Assembly: GCA_014376345.1 (NCBI GenBank)
Contig: JACMRS010000156.1
Coordinates: forward strand, 1 to 7,285
DNA from: Bacteroidia bacterium
GTDB lineage: Bacteria; Bacteroidota; Bacteroidia; NS11-12g; UBA955
Length of the DNA: 7,285 nucleotides
Direction of reading: 5' to 3'
Shown piece by piece: positions 1 to 6,644 of this stretch (position 1 is its first letter; each line of letters starts with the position of its first letter). The position numbers were made by a program, and so were the translations under genes. Under the pieces are notes generated by a model. That model had not been told where the DNA came from. It saw only the letters and a list, made by a program, of their open reading frames with translations, and searched no databases.

Positions 1-1166
1 AAATAATGGGAGATAAAATTACAAGCAAGCAAGCAGTTGCGAAGTTTGGTGTGCCATTAGTTCCAGGAATTAATGAAGCAGTTGCCGATGTTAAGGCAGC
101 TATGAAAGTAGCTGTTGAAATAGGTTTTCCGGTTTTGATAAAAGCAAGTGCCGGCGGTGGTGGTAAAGGAATGCGAATTGTTGAAAATACGGAAGAGTTT
201 GAAAGTCAGATGCAGATGGCTCAGAGTGAAGCATTAAGTTCATTCGGAGACAGCAGCGTTTTTATCGAAAAATACGTAACAAAGCCAAGGCATATTGAAA
301 TTCAGCTTATGGCTGATAACCATGGTAATGTTTGTTATCTTTTCGAAAGGGAATGCAGTATTCAGCGTCGACATCAAAAACTTGTTGAAGAAGCGCCAAG
401 TGCGGTGCTAACGCCTGAGTTAAGAAAACTAATGGGTGAGTCTGCAGTTAATGTTGCTAAAGCTGCAAACTATAGCGGAGCAGGAACTGTAGAGTTTCTT
501 CTTGATGAAAAATTAAACTTTTATTTTCTTGAAATGAATACCAGATTGCAGGTAGAACATCCTGTAACTGAATTAATAACCGGACTTGATCTTGTGCGTG
601 AGCAAATTAATGTCGCTAATGATTTACCACTTTCTTTTACGCAGGAATCTCTTGAAATTTATGGTCACGCTATAGAACTCAGAATATGTGCTGAAGATCC
701 TGCTAATAATTTTCTTCCTGATATCGGAACGCTTGAAACTTACCGAACGCCTTCCGGTCCTGGTGTACGTGTTGATGATTGTATGGAAGAAGGGATGACT
801 ATCCCGATTTATTATGACAATATGATTGCCAAACTTATTGTTTGGGCTGAAGACAGGACAACTGCAATTGAGAGAATGAAGCGCGCTATTTCAGAATTCC
901 ATATCAGTGGCATAATTACAACTCTCGAGTTTGGTGATTTTGTAATGAACCATCCGAAATTTATTGATGGTGATTTTGATACAGCTTTTATAAGTAAATA
1001 TTTTAATCCTGAACAAGAAATCATATTTGATGCAAATGAAGAAAAAGCAGCGATGTCGGTTGCAACTTGGTTGAGTTCTAATAGCAACAATAATAATCAG
1101 GTAAAAAATTCTGAATCAAAAGAAGAAAGCAGTCGTTGGTATTCTGAGCGCAGAAGTTTAAGGTAA
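1..1166 (+). CDS. accC: Biotin carboxylase subunit of an acyl-CoA carboxylase (5'-truncated by window)
   Basis: This is the ATP-grasp enzyme that carboxylates the biotin of a carrier protein using bicarbonate and ATP, the first half-reaction of acetyl-CoA or propionyl-CoA carboxylases. The reading frame is open to the left edge (first full codon at base 3). The MGDK at base 6 matches the internal MGDK around Lys116 of E. coli AccC, so about 112 N-terminal residues lie outside and that ATG is not the start. Counting from that Met, visible motifs are the glycine-rich loop KASAGGGGKG (46-55), RHIEIQ (95-100), SIQRRHQK (118-125), the metal and catalytic segment EMNTRLQVEHPVTE (176-189) and Arg255 in GPGVRV; all key active-site residues are present. 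The whole protein would be about 498 residues, roughly 50 longer than E. coli AccC, with a Ser/Asn/Glu-rich, probably disordered tail (from about 357). It could serve acetyl-, propionyl- or another acyl-CoA carboxylase; the partner subunits are not in view. Its end overlaps the convergent SGNH gene by 9 bases. Confidence 0.93.
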   Translation, partial: IMGDKITSKQAVAKFGVPLVPGINEAVADVKAAMKVAVEIGFPVLIKASAGGGGKGMRIVENTEEFESQMQMAQSEALSSFGDSSVFIEKYVTKPRHIEIQLMADNHGNVCYLFERECSIQRRHQKLVEEAPSAVLTPELRKLMGESAVNVAKAANYSGAGTVEFLLDEKLNFYFLEMNTRLQVEHPVTELITGLDLVREQINVANDLPLSFTQESLEIYGHAIELRICAEDPANNFLPDIGTLETYRTPSGPGVRVDDCMEEGMTIPIYYDNMIAKLIVWAEDRTTAIERMKRAISEFHISGIITTLEFGDFVMNHPKFIDGDFDTAFISKYFNPEQEIIFDANEEKAAMSVATWLSSNSNNNNQVKNSESKEESSRWYSERRSLR

Positions 1167-2078
1167 ATACGTTTTTATCAGCTTGCTTAATTTTCTTGCA
1201 CCACGAGTGTTAAGGTGGTCATTGTCAAGAAAATCAGCATCTTGAAAATTTCCTGTTTCTGTAAGATCATGTATAAAAACAGCCTTGTATTTATTTGCAA
1301 GTGTGTTTAAAATAGTTTCATTCTGATTTATAATATTAGCATTTTCACCCTCGCGATAATAGGGATGAACAGGAATTGTAATCAAATAAGCCTTAATGTT
1401 TCTGGCAGCCAGTATTTTCAATAATGAATCAAGGTATTCAGTATTAATTTTAATGTTTTCCTCTTTCATTATGCTGTGGTGAAAAGCGATTCTCTCAGCA
1501 CCTGAAGTCTTACTGTAATTATAATTTACAGTATCTGTGTGTTGAAACCCATTTGCATCTATTTCAGGAACCAAATCAGTATTAAATCCTTTGAAGGCAT
1601 ATTTAATTGAAAGAGTTGGCGTGTAGAGTGAAACATAACTATGAGTTTTTATCCATGAAATTTTTTTATTTTCTGAAGTGCCCCAGAATTTTTGATAATA
1701 ATCACCTCTCCATTCTTCTGATGTCTCTGATAATTTAACTTGCAATGAATAATATGAAACAGGAATTATAACGCCTTTAAGTGAAGGCATCTGATCAATA
1801 TATTTTAATACAAGAGCGGCATCATAATAAAGTGACTGACTGACATTAGCGAGATTGTAGCATTGTGGGCTTATCTCAGCAGGGTCAATTCCTTTTATTG
1901 CATGACTGTTTCCTGTAATAATGTAGTCTGTAGTTTTAAATTTTAAGGTGAAATCTCTGTGTTTTTTATTGTAAGAATTGGTAATTTTTGGAAGATTAAA
2001 TTCGAGATAAAACAATATTAAAGCGAAAGGAATCAGCAGCCATAAAATTTTAATTAATAATTTTATAGCTTGCTTCAT
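1158..2078 (-). CDS. Membrane-anchored SGNH/GDSL-hydrolase-like protein
   Basis: A 306-residue protein with a single hydrophobic N-terminal segment (about residues 8-25) and no lipobox, so probably a signal anchor leaving the rest in the periplasm. The catalytic pattern of the SGNH superfamily is visible: a block I-like ITGNSHA with the candidate nucleophile Ser58, a block II/III-like NLANVSQS (75-82), and a C-terminal DNDHLNTRGA with candidate Asp285 and His288. GNSH in place of GDS is usual in the DltD/AlgX-like and MBOAT-associated branches, which handle acyl groups on polysaccharides or peptidoglycan, but no MBOAT acyltransferase gene is adjacent. The ATG lies 2 bases after the stop of the lytic transglycosylase gene, making this the last gene of the gldA operon. 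The stop lies inside the end of the convergent accC gene and I see no hairpin terminator. The fold class is fairly secure; substrate and even enzymatic activity are inferred, and I cannot give a gene name. Confidence 0.78.
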   Translation of the reverse strand: MKQAIKLLIKILWLLIPFALILFYLEFNLPKITNSYNKKHRDFTLKFKTTDYIITGNSHAIKGIDPAEISPQCYNLANVSQSLYYDAALVLKYIDQMPSLKGVIIPVSYYSLQVKLSETSEEWRGDYYQKFWGTSENKKISWIKTHSYVSLYTPTLSIKYAFKGFNTDLVPEIDANGFQHTDTVNYNYSKTSGAERIAFHHSIMKEENIKINTEYLDSLLKILAARNIKAYLITIPVHPYYREGENANIINQNETILNTLANKYKAVFIHDLTETGNFQDADFLDNDHLNTRGARKLSKLIKTYLP

Positions 2079-2080
2079 AA

Positions 2081-3019
2081 TCAGATTTTTTCAATAAGAA
2101 TGGTATAGGTTTTTCTTTCCTTATTTGTAAGGTAAGGTTTACGAAGCCAGGGGTTGTGAAGCTTTAATAGTTTGTAATTTGTTTTGTGTGAAAATGCAAA
2201 TGCAACAAGGTCAGAAATACCTGAATATATTTCAATTGATTCAGTTTCTGTAGGTTTGTAATAGTCAGTGTCATTTAAAAAATAACCGCATTTTTCAGGA
2301 TTTTCCAAAATGTATTTTAAAGACATGATTCTAAAAAGATATCTGGAGGTTTCCTGATTCAGAAGCAGGTCATAGAAATTGTTTTTTTTCTGTAGCTCAA
2401 TCTGAGAATGAACACCTCCCATTCCCGAATTATAACTTGCCGCTGCAAGTGCCCAGTTGCCTGCTTTTTGCTTTGCTTCTTTCAGAAATTTGCAAGCAGC
2501 TTCTGTAGATTTTTCTACATGATAGCGCTCATCAATTTCATCATTAATTTCTAGTCCGTATTGCTTTGCTGTTTCTTCCAGAAACTGCCAGAATCCAACA
2601 GCATCGCTGGGAGAGATAGCATTGCTCAATGAGCTTTCAGCTACGCATAAATATTTAAGGTCATCGGGAACGTTATTCTTTTTGAGGATAGTTTCAATAA
2701 CAGGAAAATATTTGCCCGACCTTTTCAGGATGATTAAAGTAGAGCCATGTGCAAAAGAATTTGCAATGAGTTCTCTGTCAAATCTTTCTCTGAGATCTGC
2801 TTTAGAAAGGTCTGCTTTTTCAGAACAAAATGAAATGTCGTCAGGGACATTCGGAGCGAAAATTTTTTGAAGTGTACTGTCAGAAATTACAACTTTATTT
2901 TCTCTTAAGATCGTTACACTTCCCTGCTTGGCATTAATAAAACTAACAATAGAAACAGCGAGTGCCACAGTTGAAATTACCAATGCAGCAATCAGGAATT
3001 TATTGATTTTATCTGGCAT
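2081..3019 (-). CDS. Membrane-anchored lytic transglycosylase (SLT domain, MltD-like)
   Basis: Predicted to cleave the MurNAc-GlcNAc bond of peptidoglycan, leaving 1,6-anhydroMurNAc ends. Numbered from the ATG at 3019 (312 residues): a hydrophobic anchor at about 8-29 with no lipobox, a linker region, then the SLT fold at about 100-245. The fold shows the catalytic Glu128 in CVAESSLS, the GFWQF motif (142-146), AAASYNSGMGGV (192-203) and the late ETSRYLFRI segment (223-231). The tail (about 260-312), with LLKLHNPWLRK and a final TYTILIEK, resembles a diverged LysM-like or family-specific C-terminal module. An ATG at 3043 would add 8 residues (MPGSDAEN) and lengthen the overlap with gldG from 11 to 35 bases. 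I prefer 3019 because it puts the positive residues and membrane segment directly at the N-terminus and is preceded by an A-rich stretch; neither start has a clear Shine-Dalgarno, which is common in this phylum. The gene is translationally coupled to gldG and followed 2 bases later by the SGNH gene. Function is well supported; target and in vivo role are unknown. Confidence 0.88.
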   Translation of the reverse strand: MPDKINKFLIAALVISTVALAVSIVSFINAKQGSVTILRENKVVISDSTLQKIFAPNVPDDISFCSEKADLSKADLRERFDRELIANSFAHGSTLIILKRSGKYFPVIETILKKNNVPDDLKYLCVAESSLSNAISPSDAVGFWQFLEETAKQYGLEINDEIDERYHVEKSTEAACKFLKEAKQKAGNWALAAASYNSGMGGVHSQIELQKKNNFYDLLLNQETSRYLFRIMSLKYILENPEKCGYFLNDTDYYKPTETESIEIYSGISDLVAFAFSHKTNYKLLKLHNPWLRKPYLTNKERKTYTILIEKI

Positions 3020-4841
3020 ATTTTCTGCGTCTGATCCAGGCATTTATGATGCCGAAAATTATGATAGCAAGTACAGGAAAAACAGAATTGATAATCTGCC
3101 ATTTTGTTTTTTCGCTGAACCATTCATCTTCTCCGGCAGCTTCGTTTATTCTTGCTCTGTCAAGTAATCTGAGTGTGATTTCTTTTGTTCTTACTTCAAT
3201 CAAACCTGATTCATCAAATAAATAATCAAAGCAATTCAGCATGAATTTTTTATTGGCAAATGTTCTTTTAGAAAGTCTGTCAAAACCAAGTGCAATTATT
3301 TCACCTGTGCTTTTATTAACGTCGTTTCTTGCAATGTCGCCATCAGCAATCACTATCATACTGTTCTCAACAGATTTTTTAACAGGTAAACCTGCCGTAG
3401 AACCTGGTTTATAGGCATAAGAATTAAACTCACCTTCAAATAAAGCACCTACAACCTGATGACCGCTTTTAAAGGATTCAATGTATTTAGGATTGTTGTT
3501 TTCTTTAATAATTGCAAGGTCAACCTGTGCAGGAGAAAACTGAAGTTTTGTAAATTCTGAGCTCACCAGAAGTGGTGAAATTTTGAGGTTATTTCTTTTT
3601 GCAAGTTTAATGTTACCGGTAAATCTACCAAGAACAATATCAAGATTTTTTACAATAGGGTGTTTGTTTTCTGAATTAAGAAAAACAGGATAATATACCC
3701 ATGCTTTTTTCTCAATCTGATTGTTTTTCAATTGGTTTGTAATCGGAATGAAATTGCATTTTAAATCCTGTAAAATATTCGAATTTAATGTGGCTCCGTA
3801 TTTTGAAAGCATAGCCATTGCATTGCCGTTGTTATAATCCGGACAAATCATTTTGTTTTCCGGTTGTCCGATTAAGCTATCCATCTCCGCCATCACAGGC
3901 TCAATCATCCAGATAAGCTTGCCTCCACCCATAAAATACTGATCCAGAATATAGGCTTCATCATCTTCAAAAGGTTCTGTTGGTTTGGCAATTACAACTC
4001 CATCATAATAAGAAAGTTTTTTTACAGATCTGGTTAAAATCATTCTTGCCAGGTCCATTGTATCAGACAAGCTTTTATCCCAGGCACTATCCAGAAATTG
4101 TCTTAAAAAATTAGTGTCGCGCAGGTTCAGATTGAATTTTTCAATTGAATAATTATCAGATAGCGACCTGGTTAAATCGGCCATTTGATTTTCTTCAAGT
4201 TCACCGTGACCTCTTAAAATGGCGATTCTTTTTTGCTTGGGTGTAATGCATTTGCGAATGACATTTGCAATTTCATATTCCAGATTTTCAATAGAACTAT
4301 TGATAGATGCTTCACCTGCATTGCCCAGATCTGTGCTTAAAAAATTAACTGTATATGTTGCGCCACCACCATAAGTAACTTCTGCTCCTGGAATTATAAG
4401 GTTGCGTTTTTCAGACTCAAGGTTTTCTTCAATATCATTATATGGTTCAAGTCCTTTATTAAGAAGCTGCTCCATAATTTTATTTTTTTCTTCGTCTGTT
4501 TTACCTCCTAATGGATCAACAAATTCATACTGAACTTTATTGTGAGTCAAGTCCCTGAACTCATCCAGCATGTCTATGGTTGCGGTTCTGAGTCTTTTAA
4601 ATTTAGATGAAAGATCTTTGTTTTCGAGGTATACTTTGAAATAAATAACATCCTGAACTTTGGCAGCAAGGTTGGCAGAAGTTTCAGAGAGAGTGTATCT
4701 TTTCTCCTTTGTCAGGTCGAAACGCTTTGGATATTGAGAAGCGATGATATTGACAATAATAATAACAACTACAAGAACAATTATTTCCAGCAGTGCATTT
4801 GTTCTTCCCGAACGTTTTGTTTTTTTAGTTGCTTTTACCAT
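3009..4841 (-). CDS. gldG: Gliding-motility-associated ABC transporter auxiliary protein GldG
   Basis: GldG is the auxiliary membrane component of the GldAFG ABC transporter, needed for gliding in Flavobacterium johnsoniae; the transported substrate is not known. The 610-residue protein has a positively charged start (KATKKTKRSGR), a transmembrane segment at about 16-34, and the family hallmark RFDLTKEKRYTLSE (40-53). A large extracytoplasmic region follows, with RIAILRGHGELEENQ (205-219), typical of the ABC-transporter auxiliary domain, and a later DGVVIAKPTEPF segment. It ends with a second transmembrane helix at about 587-603 and a basic RRRKYAR tail. Both ends should therefore face the cytoplasm with the bulk in the periplasm. 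The start overlaps the end of gldF by 7 bases and the end overlaps the transglycosylase gene, so translational coupling on both sides is likely. Homologues also occur in non-gliding Bacteroidota, so the gene alone does not show that this organism glides. Confidence 0.93.
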   Translation of the reverse strand: MVKATKKTKRSGRTNALLEIIVLVVVIIIVNIIASQYPKRFDLTKEKRYTLSETSANLAAKVQDVIYFKVYLENKDLSSKFKRLRTATIDMLDEFRDLTHNKVQYEFVDPLGGKTDEEKNKIMEQLLNKGLEPYNDIEENLESEKRNLIIPGAEVTYGGGATYTVNFLSTDLGNAGEASINSSIENLEYEIANVIRKCITPKQKRIAILRGHGELEENQMADLTRSLSDNYSIEKFNLNLRDTNFLRQFLDSAWDKSLSDTMDLARMILTRSVKKLSYYDGVVIAKPTEPFEDDEAYILDQYFMGGGKLIWMIEPVMAEMDSLIGQPENKMICPDYNNGNAMAMLSKYGATLNSNILQDLKCNFIPITNQLKNNQIEKKAWVYYPVFLNSENKHPIVKNLDIVLGRFTGNIKLAKRNNLKISPLLVSSEFTKLQFSPAQVDLAIIKENNNPKYIESFKSGHQVVGALFEGEFNSYAYKPGSTAGLPVKKSVENSMIVIADGDIARNDVNKSTGEIIALGFDRLSKRTFANKKFMLNCFDYLFDESGLIEVRTKEITLRLLDRARINEAAGEDEWFSEKTKWQIINSVFPVLAIIIFGIINAWIRRRKYAR

Positions 4842-5563
4842 TTTCTGCTGCCGAATATAATTTTAGTAAGCCAGATAAAAAGAGAGACCAGGCTGATAAA
4901 GTAGATAACGTCACGGGTGTCTATTACGCCTTTACTGATTGATCTGTAATGGTAATTGATGCCGAGCCATTCTACAAAAAAGTTTGTTCCTTTTAGAAAT
5001 TCGAATGAACTGAGATAATCAAATACAGAATAAAAAAAGAAACAAAGAAACATACTTATTATAAAGGATACAATTTGATTTTCTGTAATTACTGATGAGA
5101 AAATTCCAATTGCAACATAAGCAGCACCAAGCATTAACAAACCGAGATAGCTGCCGTTAGTTGCCCCGGTATCAACACTGTTTACCTCGGCACTTAGTTC
5201 AATTACAGTGTAATAATAAATAAGAGTTGGGAGTATTGAAAAAACAACAAGTGTTAGTCCGGCGAAATATTTACCTAAAATAATAGATAAGTCTGAAATA
5301 GGTCTGGTAGTTAAAGTTTCGAAAGTACCTGTCTTCTTTTCTTCAGAAAAAGATCGCATGGTAATTGCCGAAATCAGGAAAATAAAAATGATAGGAGCTA
5401 ATTCAAAAAGCGGGTCAATATCTGCATAACCTGCATCCAGAATATTGGTATCTCTGAATATCCACAAAAAAAGACTTGTAGCAATGAGAAAAACAATGAT
5501 GGTAATATAGGCGATCAGCGAACTTAAAAAGCTTCTGATCTCTTTTTTATAAATGGTCCACAT
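4835..5563 (-). CDS. gldF: Gliding-motility-associated ABC-2 type permease GldF
   Basis: GldF is the membrane-spanning permease of the GldAFG transporter and is expected to pair with the GldA ATPase in the inner membrane. The 242-residue protein starts MWTIYKKEIRSFLSS, a typical ABC-2 permease opening in which an amphipathic start precedes the first helix. About six membrane segments can be read, at roughly 15-37, 52-70, 98-120, 139-158, 163-183 and 218-237. The cytoplasmic loop SEEKKTGTFETLTTRPIS (73-90) is the conserved coupling region that contacts the ATPase in ABC-2 exporters. Its length is close to that of F. johnsoniae GldF as I recall it. The ATG lies 6 bases after the gldA stop, and the stop overlaps the gldG start by 7 bases. 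The order gldA-gldF-gldG in one unit differs from F. johnsoniae, where gldA is at a separate locus from gldFG. Confidence 0.93.
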   Translation of the reverse strand: MWTIYKKEIRSFLSSLIAYITIIVFLIATSLFLWIFRDTNILDAGYADIDPLFELAPIIFIFLISAITMRSFSEEKKTGTFETLTTRPISDLSIILGKYFAGLTLVVFSILPTLIYYYTVIELSAEVNSVDTGATNGSYLGLLMLGAAYVAIGIFSSVITENQIVSFIISMFLCFFFYSVFDYLSSFEFLKGTNFFVEWLGINYHYRSISKGVIDTRDVIYFISLVSLFIWLTKIIFGSRKW

Positions 5564-5569
5564 AAAGGC

Positions 5570-6475
5570 TTATCTGGTTAATGATTTAAATACGTCTTCG
5601 AGTGAACTTTCTGAAAGTTTAGACTCTAGAAGTACAAGATTATTGTCAACTGCAAATTTGAAGATACTTTCCTGCAGTCCTTCATTGCCCGCCGAATGAA
5701 GATTCCAGCGGTTATCACCGGCTGAAGAAACTTTAGTAATACCCGGAATTTTTCTGAGTTTATCTTCACTCACTGCATTTTTAAACTGCACTGTTATAAC
5801 CGATTCAGTTTTTAAGCTGTTTCTCAAATTTGCAGTGTTGTCATCGGCCACAATAGTGCCGCGATTTATAATAATGGCTCTGTCGCACATTGCTTCTACT
5901 TCCTGCATAATATGCGTAGAAAGTAGTACTGTTTTTTCTTTTCCGATAGTTCTGATCAGGTTTCTGATTTCACCAATCTGGTTTGGGTCTAAACCACTTG
6001 TTGGTTCATCCAGAATAAGTACTTTTGGATTGTGAATCATTGCCTGAGCTAGTCCGACACGCTGTCTGTATCCTTTAGAAAGCTGCCCTATTTTTTTTCT
6101 TTTTTCAAGAGTCAGCCCTGTTATTTCTATCATTTCCGAAACGCGTTCCTTAACATTTTTCACTTTGTTAATTTCCGCTGCAAAATCAAGATATTCTTTA
6201 ACATACATATCAAGATACAGAGGATTGTGTTCGGGAAGATAACCAACCAGACTTCTAACTTCGACTGAGTTTTCTTCAACATCTAAACCGCAAACTATGG
6301 CAATTCCCGATGTTGGAGGTATAAAACAGGTCAGCATTTTCATGGTAGTAGTTTTCCCCGCACCATTCGGTCCAAGAAACCCGACTACTTGTCCTGCAGG
6401 CACTTCAAATGAAATGTCGTTAACAGCTTTTTGCTGTCCGTATGTTTTGGTTAATTGTTGAACTGATATTGACAA
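5570..6475 (-). CDS. gldA: Gliding-motility-associated ABC transporter ATP-binding protein GldA (TTG start)
   Basis: GldA is the ATPase that powers the GldFG permease complex on the cytoplasmic face. Numbered from the TTG at 6475 (301 residues), the ABC motifs are complete: Walker A GPNGAGKT (35-42), signature LSKGY (132-136), Walker B VLILDEP with Asp156 and Glu157, D-loop SGLD (160-163), and the switch His188 in LLSTHI. A C-terminal extension (about 215-301) typical of ABC-2 exporter ATPases follows. There is no ATG before Walker A. The frame also extends to a GTG at 6538, which would add 21 residues (beginning with a Met read from GTG, then YPRFGHKF) that do not look like the family. Starting at the TTG gives MSISVQQLTKTYG, which fits the usual GldA N-terminus and its length of about 300. 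An A-rich stretch (caaaaaataaag) lies just upstream. This is the first gene of the five-gene operon, facing away from dnaX. The product is secure; the start is an inference. Confidence 0.93.
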   Translation of the reverse strand: MSISVQQLTKTYGQQKAVNDISFEVPAGQVVGFLGPNGAGKTTTMKMLTCFIPPTSGIAIVCGLDVEENSVEVRSLVGYLPEHNPLYLDMYVKEYLDFAAEINKVKNVKERVSEMIEITGLTLEKRKKIGQLSKGYRQRVGLAQAMIHNPKVLILDEPTSGLDPNQIGEIRNLIRTIGKEKTVLLSTHIMQEVEAMCDRAIIINRGTIVADDNTANLRNSLKTESVITVQFKNAVSEDKLRKIPGITKVSSAGDNRWNLHSAGNEGLQESIFKFAVDNNLVLLESKLSESSLEDVFKSLTR

Positions 6476-6644
6476 AGGCTTTATTTTTTGTTGCGAAGTT
6501 AAGCAATTTTTAAATTTATGACCGAACCTCGGATACACGTTTTAAACAGGTTATGACCATGTGTAAAAATAGGCTTAAAATTTTAGGTTTTGAAGAGTGG
6601 TTAACTTGCTTTATCTGATAAAAAACCGTTCTTTTGCATTATTA
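6476..6644. promoter_or_regulatory. Divergent gldA/dnaX intergenic region, likely holding both promoters
   Basis: This 169-base AT-rich gap separates two genes read in opposite directions, so it should carry a promoter for each. Bacteroidota promoters often show TAnnTTTG at -7 with TTTG or TTG about 19-21 bases upstream. On the + strand, TAGGTTTT at 6584-6591 (followed by G) matches 7 of 8 positions and lies 53 bases before the dnaX ATG, but the -33 element is poor. On the - strand, TAAATTTA at 6518-6511 matches 7 of 8 and lies about 36 bases before the gldA TTG, again without a good -33 element. A perfect 10-base palindrome, TAAAATTTTA, lies at 6576-6585 and overlaps the dnaX candidate; it may be an operator or only AT-rich chance. 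The region is assigned by position; the individual sites are weak. Confidence 0.4.

Larger units (their letters stand above)
1158..6475 (-). other. Probable five-gene operon: gldA-gldF-gldG-lytic transglycosylase-SGNH protein
   Basis: Five genes on the - strand are packed without room for internal promoters or terminators outside coding sequence. The gaps in order are +6, -7, -11 (or -35) and +2 bases. No hairpin followed by a T-run is visible at any junction. All five products are predicted to be membrane-associated or to act with a membrane complex, and two act on or probably act on envelope glycans. Single transcription from the 6476-6644 region is the simplest reading; this is inferred from spacing and not from mapped transcripts. 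Confidence 0.8.

Noticed and set aside
6..8. ATG at base 6 as the true start of the biotin carboxylase
   Set aside because: It aligns with the internal MGDK before the ATP-grasp domain; the N-terminal domain must be encoded upstream of the window and the frame is open to the left edge.
812..1090. Open frame of 92 codons on the - strand
   Set aside because: It lies wholly inside accC in the antisense direction and shows no recognisable domain or sensible composition; a shadow of the real gene.
1200..1219. Inverted repeat ACCAC ... GTGGT that could terminate accC or the SGNH transcript
   Set aside because: The stem is only 5 bases with a 10-base loop, no T-run follows on either strand, and it encodes the conserved HLNTRGA segment of the SGNH protein.
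3020..3043. Upstream ATG at 3043 as the transglycosylase start
   Set aside because: It would add MPGSDAEN before the basic residues and membrane anchor and deepen the overlap with gldG to 35 bases; possible, but less likely than the ATG at 3019.
2622..3167. Two open frames on the + strand (2622-2870 and 2928-3167)
   Set aside because: Both are antisense to the transglycosylase and gldG coding regions, which carry clear family motifs; no independent evidence supports them.
5835..6035. Open frame of 66 codons on the + strand
   Set aside because: Antisense to the signature and Walker B region of gldA; a shadow frame.
1158..6475. A defence, toxin or mobile system in the operon
   Set aside because: No nuclease, toxin, transposase or repeat features are seen; every gene belongs to a recognisable envelope or transporter family with native-looking composition.
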